Positions 17,746 through 27,600 of a stretch of DNA of 64,000 nucleotides are shown in pieces (positions within the stretch are counted from its first letter, which is position 1; each line of letters opens with the position of its first letter). The translations under genes and the position numbers were made by a program. The stretch is from assembly GCA_049324115.1 (NCBI GenBank), contig JBMOMN010000006.1, positions 1-64,000 of the forward strand, written 5' to 3'. The notes below the pieces were generated by a model, which saw only the letters and a program-made list of their open reading frames with translations, did no database searches and was not told the origin of the DNA. This stretch comes from UBA5796 sp040752455 (lineage in GTDB: Bacteria; Chloroflexota; Anaerolineae; Anaerolineales; Villigracilaceae).

Positions 17746-20700
17746 ATCCAGGAATTCAGCATTCGAAACCGAATCTCCGGCGGCGTTGTAAGCGACGACG
17801 CGATAGCTGTAATCCTGTCCGAGGACTGCGGAGCTGTCCTGGTAGGAAGTGATGTTCGGGAAGACGTTGGCAATGGTGCTGTAAGCGCCAGCGCCAACGG
17901 CCCGCTCCACGCGGTAGCCGATCTCGTTGGCCGGGTCGCCCCAGGCAGCCAGGCTGGCGTAATCCACCGGGGTGCCATCCGTCCACGACAGGTTGATCGG
18001 GTTGCCAGCCAAACCGGTAACGCTCAGGATGGGCGCTTGCGGCAACTGGCGGTCCACGGTCACCACCGTCGGGCGCATCATGTCCATTTCTTCATGGCTC
18101 AGGATGTGGCAGTGCCAGACGTATTCCCAGCCGAAGTTGACCACCTGGTTGACGATACCGCCGGGGATCGGGTCTCCGTTGGCGTCGGTGGGGTTGAAGC
18201 CCACCGTCGAACCCAGCGGCTCACGCGGGTTGAGCGGGCGGAAGCTGTCGGGCAGGCCGAACGGGAGCTTTGGAATGATCGGGCGCATGGCGACGATGGT
18301 GTCTTCCAGCGGGCTGATGCGGACGGTATCCTTCCAGCCCAGTTCGTTGGCGTCCGGGCGGCGGATGATCCCGTCCCAGCCGACGCGGTTGATCAGTTGG
18401 ACGTCGTAGAGGTGGAAGTGGATCGGGTGGGTGTCAACGCCGTTATGGGTGATCTTCCAGATCTGGGTCCCGTCGTTCGCCGTAGCGATCGGGGTGACTT
18501 CCACGCCCGGCGGCAATTCGATACCGTCGAAGTTCTCGCTCGACGGGTTGACGAACGGGTACAGGATCATGTTCTGGTTGATCGCGCTGGCGTTGGGCGC
18601 TTCAAGCCCCAGGAAGCCGCTCATACGGCCATACTCCGGGTCGAAGGCCTCACCCATTTCGTCCTGGATCTGCTTTGGCCTGAGGTCGAAGGTCAGCGGG
18701 ACGCCCGCCAGGGTATCGAAGCTGAAGGTGGTGTCGAAGATCTGCACCAGGCCGGCCCGCGGGCCGTTGGTCTTGAAGGTCGTGCCGTAGGCCGCGTTGT
18801 AGGGGGCCTGCCCAACGATGATCGGGTGCTGGGACGACTCGAAGACGCCGGAGCCGTCGGGCTGGTGGGCGAAGGCGTTCTGAAGGGCTGCTAGGTCGAA
18901 GGCCGGGGCCGGGGCAACGTTCGCGACCTTGATCTGCATCACGGTGCGGGTGTTGGGGCCGTAACCGGCCGGGGTCGAGGGCGCGCCGCCGGTGTCCCGC
19001 AGGTCGGCATTGCCGGTGTAGTAATCGTAGCGCGGGTCACGGGCCGGGAAGGCTGCCGGGGCATCGTTGTAGAGGATGATCGTCTGCCCGGCGTAAGCCG
19101 AGAAATCCACGATCACGTCGGCGCGTTCGGCTGGGCCGAGCAGCAGGGAGTGTTGGTCCACGTTGCCGGCGTTGAAGACGGTCGGGTCGTTGACCCAGGT
19201 GATCGGCTGGGCCGGGATGACGACCGGGGTCGGCAGGAAACCGCCCTCGGTCCCGATCTGGATCCAGTCCGGGCCTTCGGTGCCCACCACCGGGGTCGGG
19301 TGGATGGTCGTGTCAAGCAACGCATCCGCGACTTCGGTCGGGTTGAGCATCACCTCGGTGCAGGTCACGCCCGTGGCTTCAGGAGCGGGAGCCAGGTTGG
19401 CCGCGTCGCACAAGACGCCGTTGGCGTCCACCGCCTTGTAGAGCGACAGGTTGAAGAAGCGGTCGTTGGCCGCGTTCAGGAAGCGCAAGCGGTAGGATTT
19501 GGGGTCAACCGTGATGGTCGGGTAAGCCGTGCCGTTGACGGTGGGCGTGTCGTTGAAAGCTTCCATGCCCATCGAGATATTCGGCGTGCCGGGAGTCAGC
19601 GGCGGCTCGCACCACTGGAGGTCGGGATCACAGTTGGGATCGTAGTAGGGGTTGGCGATCGGCCCGTAACTGACATTGGTCGTGGGCGGCCAGAACCAGG
19701 GGCCGTAAGCCCAGCGGCCGAACTGGTTGACGCCGGAGGAATCGCCGGGATTCTGGGCGGGCACGTAAACGTGCGGGACCCACAGGTCGCCGAAGTCGCC
19801 CCAGCGGGCCAGGTCCCAGGTCGGGTCTTCGAGAGCCAGCTCGGCTTCCTGGGGGACGAAGGTCTTGTCCTGCACCACCAGCGGGATCTGGTCGGCGGGG
19901 ATGATGCCGTTGGTGACCAGTTCCTGCTCTTTCGGGTCGGTGATCAGGTACGCCGCAGCCTCGCCCGCATACACGTTCAGGCGGGTGATGCCCCAGGCAT
20001 GGTCGTGATAGAACATCAGGCGGGCGCTCTGCTGGTTGGTGTAGAAGAAGGTCATCGCGCCGGGACCCGGGTCGGGCATATCGGGCACGTTCTTGACGCT
20101 CACGCCCACCGGGTAGGGGGTGGTTTCGTTGGCAGGCGTGACCCACTGGTGCGGGGTGCCGTCGCTGATCCACGGGTTGATGCCGCCGTGCAGGTGCAGG
20201 GTGGCCCGGTTTTCGGTGAAGCAATCGTAAGGCTTGGGGATGTCGTTGCACGCCGGGTTCTGCGGATCAGGTTCCGCGCCGGTCATGTTCGGGCCGGGGC
20301 CGGCGCCCATTACGGTCGTGTCAACCGGGATGAACAGGTTGCCGCCCAGTCCGGTCGGCAGCAGGTTGCGGAACAGGATGCGGACGGGTTTGTCCTTGGT
20401 CGCGGCGATCAACGGCCCCAGGTAATGGGGGCTGTCAACCGCGACGGCCTGGCTGCCGTCGGGCAGCAGGATCGGACTGCCATCCGGGTTGAAGAGCGGG
20501 ATCTGCGCGCCGGGGACGACAGCCGTCGAGAGTTGGACGTAGCCGCGCAGTTTGGTCGGCGGCAGGTCGGAGTGCATCTGCTCTTCGTACTCGACCAGAG
20601 CAATCTCGAAGTAATCCGAGCCGGGATAAGTGGTCTGGTCGGCCACCGCAACCGGGATATACTGCCCGAGGTTGTTCGCCCCTGTCGGGCCGAGGCCGGG

Positions 20701-22524
20701 CAGCCCATCCACGAATTTGCGGATGCCGGTCGTCACGTAGCCGGAGCCGCCGCTGACGAGCGTGACCGAGGTCACGGAGCCGGAGATGGTCGCCGTAGCC
20801 GAGGCCAGGCCGTCCCCGCCGAGGAACGAAACCGCCGGGGCCGATGTGTAACCGGAGCCGCCGTTCGTGATCGTCACGGACGCGATGGAGCCGGTGGTGG
20901 TATCGAGGATGGCGTCAGCCGTGGCCCCCGCGCCGTCGCCAAGGAGATTGATAGCGGCGGTGGTATAACCCGACCCGCCGTTGGTCACGTTGATGGCGGT
21001 GATCGGCCCGCTGGCGCCGAGGACGGCATCAGCCGTCGCGCCCGCACCGTCGCCGGTGATGTTTACGCTGGCGCTGGTGTAGCCGGACCCGCCGTTCGTC
21101 ATGGTGATGGCGGTGATGGAGCCGCTGGTGGTATCCACGGCCGCGTCGGCCGCGGCCCCCGCGCCGTCGCCAAGGATGGTCACGGTGGGAGCGACAGTGT
21201 AGCCCGACCCGCCGTTCGTCAGGTTGATGGCCGTGATCGGGCCGCTGGTGGTATCCAGCAGGGCGTCAGCCGTCGCGCCCGTGCCGTCGCCGGTGATGTT
21301 TATGGTGGCGGTGGTGTAGCCCGACCCGCCGTTCGTAACGGTGATGCCGGTGATGGAGCCGGTCCCCGGGTCAATCGTGGCTACGGCAGTCGCGCCGAGG
21401 CCGTCACCGGAGATTTCGATGATGGTGGCCGCGTCGGTGTAACCTGAGCCGCCGTTCGTCACCGTGATCCCGGTCACGAAACCGATCGGGGAAACAACGA
21501 CTGTGGCTGTAGCGCCGGTCCCGTCGCCGGTGATGTCCACGCTGGTGGCAAGTTCGGTATAGCCAGAGCCGCCGTTAAGGAGGTTGACGGCGCTCACGAA
21601 ACCGGTGGGGGTGACGGTGGCTGCGGCGGTCGCGCCTGTGCCGTCGCCGATGATGTCAACCGTGGCAGTTGTGTAGCCCGAACCGCCGTTCGTGATGTTG
21701 ATCCCGGCAATCGAACCGGACGATGAAACGACGACCGTAGCCGCCGCGCCGATACCGTCGCCGGTGATCTCCACCGTGGTCCCGGCTTCGGTGTAACCCG
21801 AACCGCCGTTCGTCACAGTGATGCCGGTCACGAACCCGGTGGGCGAAACGGTCGCCACGCCGGTCGCGCCGGCGCCGCCCCCGCCGGTGAATTCGACCGT
21901 GACGGGTGCGGTATAACCGGAACCGCCGTTCGTCACCTGGACGGTAGCGACGGAGCCGGAGATGGTCGCGGTCGCCGTCGCGCCGGTCCCGCCCATCACG
22001 GCGCTGGAGATGGAAACAGTGGGGGCAGTGGTAAAGCCGCTCCCGCCGGATTCCAGCAGGATGTCCGTGACGGCTCCGGTGGCGGGGTCAACGACCGCCG
22101 AGGCCGCCGCCCCGGTTCCGTCGCCCAGGAATTCGACCAGCGCATCCGGCAGCCGCAGCGGGCTGTTGGCGTAGTTGGGATACGGGCCGTAATAGTGCGG
22201 CACGACCGTCCCGCCGATCGGGGCCAGGATCTGCCAGGGGGTCCCCCCGGCCTTTTGTCCCGTGCGGTTGGTGTTCATGCGCCCGACCATCTGGGCCTGG
22301 CCCAGTTTCGGGAGCGCAAAGCCTTTTTCGGCGGCCCGGTCTGCGGCCGCCTGCCGCTCGGCCTGGGTGATGATGGCGGCTTCGCGGTTTTGTTTGATCT
22401 CGACCTTTCCGCCGCCGCTGCCCGGGGCGCGGCCCTGGGCTTCCACTGAGCCGCTCGCCCCGAAAAGCAGCGAAGCGATCATCAGTATCGAAAGTACCAT
22501 ATTTAGAAATTTTTGTTTTGTCAT
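16144..22524 (-). CDS. giant secreted multicopper oxidase with two repeat arrays
   Basis: A 2126-aa protein from the ATG at 22524, which has AGGAG seven bases upstream; the frame is open upstream but that part is not coding-like. Order: Sec signal peptide (about 1-30), then 12 copies of a roughly 40-aa repeat centred on NGGSGYT (about 155-600). A three-cupredoxin multicopper oxidase follows (about 620-1495), then one FN3-like domain (about 1495-1595) and five roughly 106-aa Ig-like repeats beginning PTVVSI (about 1595-2126). All copper motifs are present: HLHGG (777-781), HDHAWG (840-845), HPIHFH (1366-1371) and HCHILSHEEMDM (1471-1482), including the axial Met. Typical enzymes of the family are about 500 aa. 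Its substrate may be Cu(I), Mn(II), Fe(II) or phenolics. No sorting signal was seen at the C-terminus. Confidence 0.92.
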   Translation of the reverse strand: MTKQKFLNMVLSILMIASLLFGASGSVEAQGRAPGSGGGKVEIKQNREAAIITQAERQAAADRAAEKGFALPKLGQAQMVGRMNTNRTGQKAGGTPWQILAPIGGTVVPHYYGPYPNYANSPLRLPDALVEFLGDGTGAAASAVVDPATGAVTDILLESGGSGFTTAPTVSISSAVMGGTGATATATISGSVATVQVTNGGSGYTAPVTVEFTGGGGAGATGVATVSPTGFVTGITVTNGGSGYTEAGTTVEITGDGIGAAATVVVSSSGSIAGINITNGGSGYTTATVDIIGDGTGATAAATVTPTGFVSAVNLLNGGSGYTELATSVDITGDGTGATATVVVSPIGFVTGITVTNGGSGYTDAATIIEISGDGLGATAVATIDPGTGSITGITVTNGGSGYTTATINITGDGTGATADALLDTTSGPITAINLTNGGSGYTVAPTVTILGDGAGAAADAAVDTTSGSITAITMTNGGSGYTSASVNITGDGAGATADAVLGASGPITAINVTNGGSGYTTAAINLLGDGAGATADAILDTTTGSIASVTITNGGSGYTSAPAVSFLGGDGLASATATISGSVTSVTLVSGGSGYVTTGIRKFVDGLPGLGPTGANNLGQYIPVAVADQTTYPGSDYFEIALVEYEEQMHSDLPPTKLRGYVQLSTAVVPGAQIPLFNPDGSPILLPDGSQAVAVDSPHYLGPLIAATKDKPVRILFRNLLPTGLGGNLFIPVDTTVMGAGPGPNMTGAEPDPQNPACNDIPKPYDCFTENRATLHLHGGINPWISDGTPHQWVTPANETTPYPVGVSVKNVPDMPDPGPGAMTFFYTNQQSARLMFYHDHAWGITRLNVYAGEAAAYLITDPKEQELVTNGIIPADQIPLVVQDKTFVPQEAELALEDPTWDLARWGDFGDLWVPHVYVPAQNPGDSSGVNQFGRWAYGPWFWPPTTNVSYGPIANPYYDPNCDPDLQWCEPPLTPGTPNISMGMEAFNDTPTVNGTAYPTITVDPKSYRLRFLNAANDRFFNLSLYKAVDANGVLCDAANLAPAPEATGVTCTEVMLNPTEVADALLDTTIHPTPVVGTEGPDWIQIGTEGGFLPTPVVIPAQPITWVNDPTVFNAGNVDQHSLLLGPAERADVIVDFSAYAGQTIILYNDAPAAFPARDPRYDYYTGNADLRDTGGAPSTPAGYGPNTRTVMQIKVANVAPAPAFDLAALQNAFAHQPDGSGVFESSQHPIIVGQAPYNAAYGTTFKTNGPRAGLVQIFDTTFSFDTLAGVPLTFDLRPKQIQDEMGEAFDPEYGRMSGFLGLEAPNASAINQNMILYPFVNPSSENFDGIELPPGVEVTPIATANDGTQIWKITHNGVDTHPIHFHLYDVQLINRVGWDGIIRRPDANELGWKDTVRISPLEDTIVAMRPIIPKLPFGLPDSFRPLNPREPLGSTVGFNPTDANGDPIPGGIVNQVVNFGWEYVWHCHILSHEEMDMMRPTVVTVDRQLPQAPILSVTGLAGNPINLSWTDGTPVDYASLAAWGDPANEIGYRVERAVGAGAYSTIANVFPNITSYQDSSAVLGQDYSYRVVAYNAAGDSVSNAEFLDGTPPAVVSINRVNANPTSAGAVVFAVTFSEPVLNVGGLDFGLTTTGVTGASIFGVSGGGDTRSVTVLTGTGDGTIRLDVPGGATINDAAGNALAGPYTAGQVYDVDKTAPTVVSITRANPNPTNAGAVVFNVTFSEPVLNVGGLDFSLTTTGVTGASIFGLSGSGNTRSVTVLTGTGDGTIRLDVPGSATINDVVGNALTDPYTAGQVYDVVKTAPTVVSINRVNPNPTSAGAVVFNVTFSVPVFNAGAADFGLTTTGVTGASIFGVSGSGSTRSVTVLTGAGDGTIRLDVLGSATINDAAGTALAGPYTAGQVYDVDKTAPTVVSINRANANPTSAGVVVFNVTFSEPVLNAGAADFSLTTTGVTGASIFGVSGSGSTRSVTVLTGAGDGTIRLDVPGSATINDATGNALAGPYTAGQVYDVDKTAPTVVSITRANPNPTNAGAVVYTVIFSEPVLNVGGLDFGLTTTGVTGASIFGVSGGGTTWSVTVLTGTGSGTIRLDVLGSAIINDAAGSVVTGIPFTAGEVYDIVKP
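20720..22060. repeat. twelve ~117-bp coding repeats in the oxidase gene
   Basis: These repeats encode the NGGSGYT units of the N-terminal part of the oxidase. On the plus strand each carries a variant of CCGCCGTTCGTCAC followed by GTGATGCCGGT. Spacing is about 114-123 bp. Units differ more than the 318-bp repeats do, so this array is older. Confidence 0.85.
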
Positions 22525-22667
22525 TCTGTCTCTCCTCTTACGTTGGCTGTGCAAGGTGCTAATGAAGCTTTTTCTTAGGTTTTTCATTGGATAAGCCTGC
22601 CCGGATACTCCCGGCATCCTTCGATAATGCTTCACCTCGTTAGGGAAAAGTTCCATTTTGTATCGTC

Positions 22668-23513
22668 CTATGAGGCCTCCTTTACTTGCATCACAGTGCG
22701 CGAACAAAAAGTACATGAGAGCGGTTTCCAATCAAGGCGGGCCTCTTCCGGCGCGAGTTCGAAATTTTCATCGAAAACCAGCTTCAAGGCCCTGATTTCC
22801 GGGACATCGGCAAATTTCTTTTCTTTCTCGGCAAGATCGAGCAGGTATTTGATGTCATTGCCGATTTCACGGATAATTTCAAGTGCGTCTTTTTCAAGGA
22901 GCGTTTTCACGAATTTGCTGGAGGAGCGGTGGTAACGTTCGTACCAGTAAGAAGGGGCGATTTCCCTCATCCAGTTTGGCTGGGTGGCGGCCAGGCTCCC
23001 CAGCACCTCCAGCATGGCGGTAATGGTCCGGTCAATCCGGTTGTGGATGCAGACCGCTTCCGGCACGCTGTACCCGTCCTTCCGGCTGCTTCCATTCTCC
23101 CGGTTGATAAACTCGATCACCCGGCCGGCGATCTTTTGGAAGGTCTCGAATGACTTCGGATCATCGAAGAGCAACCGGCGGTAGCGGCACAATGCGGATG
23201 TCGAGACCGTCGGGTTCCGCATCGCCAACCGCAGCCCATACCGGACCTCCGGCCTGTTCCGCAGCGCCCGGACCATTTCCTCGTCTGTCAGCTTTTCCTG
23301 GTGCTGAAAGACCGTGATCAGCGCCAAAACATAAGCCGGGGTGGCAGTATGTCGCAGCGGGTATGCCAGGCATGCCGGGGGAAGGTCTTGCAGGATCACG
23401 TCCAGGGAATTCCCGATCCTGATGTAAAGGTTCTCGTCTCCGAACGAGCTTAATGCGGCGCGGGCCGTATCGTGTGGGATCGAGGACAACAAAATCGAAT
23501 GGGTTTCTGGCAT
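22668..23513 (-). pseudogene. truncated IS1182-like transposase
   Basis: A 281-aa open frame. Residues about 25-100 match the InsH/DUF772 transposase N-terminal domain (YPLRHTATPAYVLALITVF and LTDEEMVRALRNRPEVRYGL). The following SYWYERYHRS and the segment ending EIRALKLVFDENFEL match the linker of IS1182-type transposases. The frame ends at about the point where the DDE catalytic domain should begin, so it cannot be a complete transposase. It is either a remnant kept in frame or a domesticated DNA-binding fragment. It lies 143 bp upstream of the oxidase gene on the same strand and may have supplied or disrupted its promoter. Confidence 0.7.
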
Positions 23514-23579
23514 GGAACACGAATTCTTCCGCTCAAGGCATTAAGGTCACGCTAAGCATACAGGGAACGGGATGTCTTC

Positions 23580-23634
23580 GTAAGCGTAAAAAATTGGGGT
23601 TTTTCAGGGGAAAAAGTGGGGGCTATTTACGTTA
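23580..23634. repeat. possible outer end of the IS1182-like remnant
   Basis: GTAAGCGTAA-AAAA-TTGGGGTTTTT, about 70-130 bp upstream of the truncated transposase, matches 6670-6723. It may be the surviving terminal region of the element. A matching inverted copy on the other side was not found. Confidence 0.45.
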
Positions 23635-23748
23635 AAACAAAACACAACCGCGTAGAAAATACGCAGGGTGTGTACAAATTTCCTGTGCCGGGACAACTCA
23701 ACGGCGTTCAGTCCCGTCGGTCACGCTTAAGCGTAACCTACATCTGGC

Positions 23749-24498
23749 TTACCGGCCGCGGTTGACCACCCATTTCTCGACCAGCCGGTCGAGAGCGCCG
23801 TTGGCCTTGAGTTCCGAAATCCCCTCATTGATCTTCTCCAGCAAGTCCGCCCGCTCCTTGCAGACGACGATCCCGTAATCCAGGCTGCCGAATTTCCCGC
23901 CGGCGATCTTGAGATTGTTGGGCCTGGCATCCACGTACCCCAGGGCGCGCGGCTCGTCGGCGATGACCGCGTCGATGTAGCCGCCGATCAATTCCTTGAA
24001 GGGGAGCGAAAAATTCCCATAGGCGTTCAGGTCCACACCCTGGATCCTGGCGGCTTCCATTTCGCTCAGAGAACCGGCCTGCGTGCCGACCGTCATCCCA
24101 GCCAGGCTGTCGAGGCCGGTGATCTCGATATTGCCCTGCTTGACCACCAGCACGTGCCCGGTCGTGTAATACGGGTCAGAGAAATCCACCTGCGATCTGA
24201 GCGCTTCCACGATCGGGATGGCCGAGATGCCGCCATCCAGCCGGCACTGGCCCACCGAAGCGATCAATTCATCGTAAGCCACGTCCACGAATTCGACCCT
24301 GAAACCCGTCTTGCCGGCGATGGCTTCCATGACCTCGATGTCGAAACCGTAGAACAGCCCATCTGAAGGATCGTAAGACTCGAACAGCGGCAGGGAGGCG
24401 TCCACGCCGATGCGGACCGTCGGCCCCAGCAAGGAACCGCAGGCAGCCAGCAACATGCCGCCCAGCACGATCAGGATGATGTGGAAAGATCGTTTCAA
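23749..24498 (-). CDS. family 3 extracellular solute-binding lipoprotein
   Basis: A 249-aa protein. The best start is a TTG preceded by TTGGAG with a 6-7 base spacer; the longer open frame reads through an intergenic repeat. Signal peptide with lipobox LLAAC. The mature part has the SBP-3 pattern: VRIGVDASLPLFESYD, YGFDIEVMEAIAGKTG, GGISAIPI and TVGTQAGSL. It binds a small polar ligand, as amino-acid ABC transporters do. No permease or ATPase gene is adjacent. Its place in the copper island suggests either an accidental neighbour or a sensor-type binding protein. Confidence 0.85.
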   Translation of the reverse strand: MKRSFHIILIVLGGMLLAACGSLLGPTVRIGVDASLPLFESYDPSDGLFYGFDIEVMEAIAGKTGFRVEFVDVAYDELIASVGQCRLDGGISAIPIVEALRSQVDFSDPYYTTGHVLVVKQGNIEITGLDSLAGMTVGTQAGSLSEMEAARIQGVDLNAYGNFSLPFKELIGGYIDAVIADEPRALGYVDARPNNLKIAGGKFGSLDYGIVVCKERADLLEKINEGISELKANGALDRLVEKWVVNRGR

Positions 24499-24524
24499 AG
24501 TAATGCTCCAAGGACAATTCTCAA

Positions 24525-24677
24525 TGTCATGGCGAGGAGCCGCTGGTCGAGTAGTCCTGAACGGTCTTCCCTGCACCGAACGCAGGACGGTGTGTGAAGG
24601 ATGTATCGAGACCAAGGCGACGAAGCAATCTCCCGGTTTATGAGGAGATTGCTTCGCAAAGTGCGCTTGCAATGACA
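24525..24677. repeat. nested inverted repeat, MITE-like
   Basis: The outer ends are TGTCAT...ATGACA with the flanking bases partly complementary. The inner hairpin is perfect: CGAAGCAATCTCC (24621-24633) and GGAGATTGCTTCG (24644-24656). The element lies between the CopA stop and the solute-binding gene. It may end the CopA transcript. Elements with this inner hairpin are, from general knowledge, widespread in Chloroflexota and other environmental genomes. Confidence 0.8.
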
Positions 24678-24696
24678 CGGCTGGGTTGTCATCTGC

Positions 24697-27600
24697 TTAA
24701 TTTACTTCGACCACGAACGAGACCTGCCGGACCTCGCCGGCATAATAGAACTCGAACCAGACCTTGTACCTTCCCGGTTTCGGGAAGAAAGCCGAAACTT
24801 GCAGGTCGCGGCGGTCAATGAAATCCGGGCGGATGAAGGTGGTCAGGGCCTCGTCAATGATGTAAACGTTGCACTGGTTCCCCGACATCACTTCCAATTC
24901 TTCCGAAAAATCCTGGCCCTCGCCGGTGATGGCCTCGAAGGTAAGGTAGTTGTATTGGCCGGCTTTCAGCGCATCCGCGTGTTGCAGGCTGACCTGCAAG
25001 TCCTCCACCCGGTGGGAACGCGGCGAGTCCGGATCCAGGCTTGCGTCCGGGGTTTTGGCCGAGCCGACCTCGAGCGGGACCACCCGCAGTTCCTGGTCGC
25101 TGCCGCGCGGCCAGAAATCCACAAAAGCCACGTACTGCCCGGCAGCCGGGAAGACGATCTCGGGCTTGAGGATCAGGTCGTCGAAGGTGAGCGGCTCCTG
25201 CGCTTCCAGCGAGGGATCGGGGGTGGGCGCGTCGGCGTTCATTACCATCCCTCCCATCCCGCCCGACTGGGATAATTTCTTCGGGTCGAGGAACAACGGG
25301 GTGGCGGTCAACGTGCCCAGGTCACGCGAGACGACCGCCAGGTAAGCGTAATAGGGAAACCGCCCGAATTCGACCAGGTCGAAATCGGTAAATTGTCCCC
25401 CAAACTGGTCCACCACCTGGATGTCCAGCGGCGTGGGGATGCCGGGGATGATCCTCGTCTCCGCATCAATGAAAACCCGGTAACTGGTCACGTCGGAGGA
25501 CGAAGCGGAGTGCTCCACCTGCTGGACCGGCTGGAGCCAGCCGATCGAAACGGCGATCAGCAGTCCCAGGGCCGCAGCCGGCACGACCAGGCGCGGGGCC
25601 AGCTCGACCAGTTGGTGGAAAAGCGATTTCGGCGGGGCGAACGTGCCGATCCTGTAACTGCGCAGGCGCAGGCTGTTCGTCACCACGAAGATCGAGCTGA
25701 AGGTCATTGCCCCGGCTGCGATCATCGGGATGAGCAGGCCGAAGGCGGCGATCGGGATCAGGAAGACGTTATAAAAGAAGGCCCAGAACAGGTTCTGGAT
25801 GATCGTTTGCAGGGTCCCGCGGGACAGGGAGATGGCGTGCCCGACCCCGCGCAGGTGGCCGCCGATGAGGGTGATCCCGGCCGCGGCCATGGCCACGTCC
25901 GTCCCCGTGCCGATGGCGATCCCCACGTCGGCCTGGGCCAGGGCCGGGGCGTCGTTGATCCCGTCCCCCACCATGGCGACCACGTGTTCGGCTTGCAACT
26001 TCTTGACCTCGGCGGCCTTGTCGCCCGGCAGCACTTCGGCCAGCACCCGCTGGATGCCGACCTGTTTGGCGATGGCTTCCGCCGTGCTGCGGTTGTCGCC
26101 GGTGATCATGGCAACTTCGAGGCCCAACTGGCGCATTTCGGCGATGGCCTGGCGCGAATCGGGTTTGACCGTATCGGCCACTGCAATGATGCCTTTCAAG
26201 CGGGCCGGCCCTTCGTCATCGGCTTGCCGGGCAGCGACGGCCATGACGGTCTTTCCCTCGTCTTGCAGCAGGGTCAGGTAATCCAACAGGGGAGCCAGGT
26301 CAATGCCTTCGTTCTGCATCAGGCGGGAGTTGCCGATCACGACCGCCTGGTTCCCCACGACGGCCCGGATGCCGAACCCGCTGACCGCCTGGAACGTTTC
26401 GGGGCTGGAAATTTCGAGGCCTTTATCGCCCGCCGCCGTCACGATTGCGCGCCCCAGCGGGTGCTCGGACCCCCCTTCGGCGCTGGCCGCAAGTCCCAGG
26501 ACTTCATCTTTCGCGCAGCCTGTGACGGTCAGGATATCCGTGACCGAGGGTTCGCCGCGCGTGATCGTCCCGGTTTTATCGAGCACGACCACGTCCACGC
26601 GCCCGGTGCGTTCCAGCACTTCGCTGTTCTTGAACAGGATGCCGTGCTCCGCGCCCCGGGTCGTCCCGACCATGATGGCGGTCGGGGTGGCCAGGCCGAG
26701 GGCGCACGGGCAGGCGATGACCAGCACAGCCACGGCATTGATCAGCGCCCCGGTCCAGTCGGCGCGGGCGAACAGCATCCACCCGACTGAGGTCAGGAAT
26801 GCAATCCCGATCACCGCCGGGACGAAGTAGGCGCTGATCTGGTCGGCCAATTTCTGGATCGGGGCCTTGCTGCCCTGCGCCTCCTGGACCATCCGCACGA
26901 TCTGGGCCAGGGTGGTGTTCTTGCCCACCTTGGTCGCCTCGAATTCGATCAGGCCCTCCTTGTTGATCGTCGCGCCGATCACCTCGTCCCCGGGGCCTTT
27001 CGAGACGGGCATCGACTCGCCGGTAATCATCGCTTCGTCCAGGGTCGTGCGCCCGGCGCTGATGATGCCGTCCACCGGCACTTTCTCGCCGGGCCGCACC
27101 ACGACCGTATCCCCGACGGCGACCTGCTCGATGTCAATTTCCATCTCGACGCCGTCGCGCTTGACGTGAGCGGTCCTGGCCCGCAGCCCCATCAGGGCTT
27201 TCAGCGCCTCGGAGGTCTTGCCCTTGGCCCGGGCTTCGAGGAACTTGCCGAGCATGATCAGGGTGATGATCGCCGCGCCCGTCTCGTAGTAAACGTGAGG
27301 GCTGAGGATCCAGCCGAAGGTCACGCCCACGCTGTAAAAATAGGCCACCGAGGAGCCGAGGGCGATCAACACGTCCATGTTCGCGCCGCCGGCCCGCACG
27401 CTCTTGAAGGCCCCGACGTAATATTGCCAGCCGACGTAGAATTGCACGATGGTGGCGGGGACCATCATCGCCAGGACGTCCCCGGTGAACCCGACCAGGC
27501 CGAAGTCCCGCGACATGCTGTAGACCATCAACGGCAGGGTGAGCAGCAGGCCGATGATCAGCAGCCGCCGCTGGCGGTCCACTTCGGCGGCCCGCACTTT

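Noticed and set aside
16102..18894. 930-codon plus-strand open frame
   Set aside because: It is antisense to the multicopper oxidase. Its product is a low-complexity repeat chain produced by the coding repeats on the other strand, and it has no recognisable domain.
19150..21447. 765-codon plus-strand open frame
   Set aside because: Also antisense to the oxidase and made of repeats; high GC keeps it open.
20720..22060. Possible CRISPR-like periodic array
   Set aside because: The period of about 117 bp and the conserved reading frame encoding NGGSGYT repeats show protein repeats; there are no short unique spacers and no cas genes.
22525..22731. Extended N-terminus of the multicopper oxidase
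   Set aside because: 69 residues ahead of a good signal peptide, no coding character, and a strong ribosome-binding site at 22524.
24499..24678. Extended N-terminus of the solute-binding protein
   Set aside because: It translates the intergenic inverted-repeat element; the signal peptide begins at the TTG at 24498, which has TTGGAG upstream.
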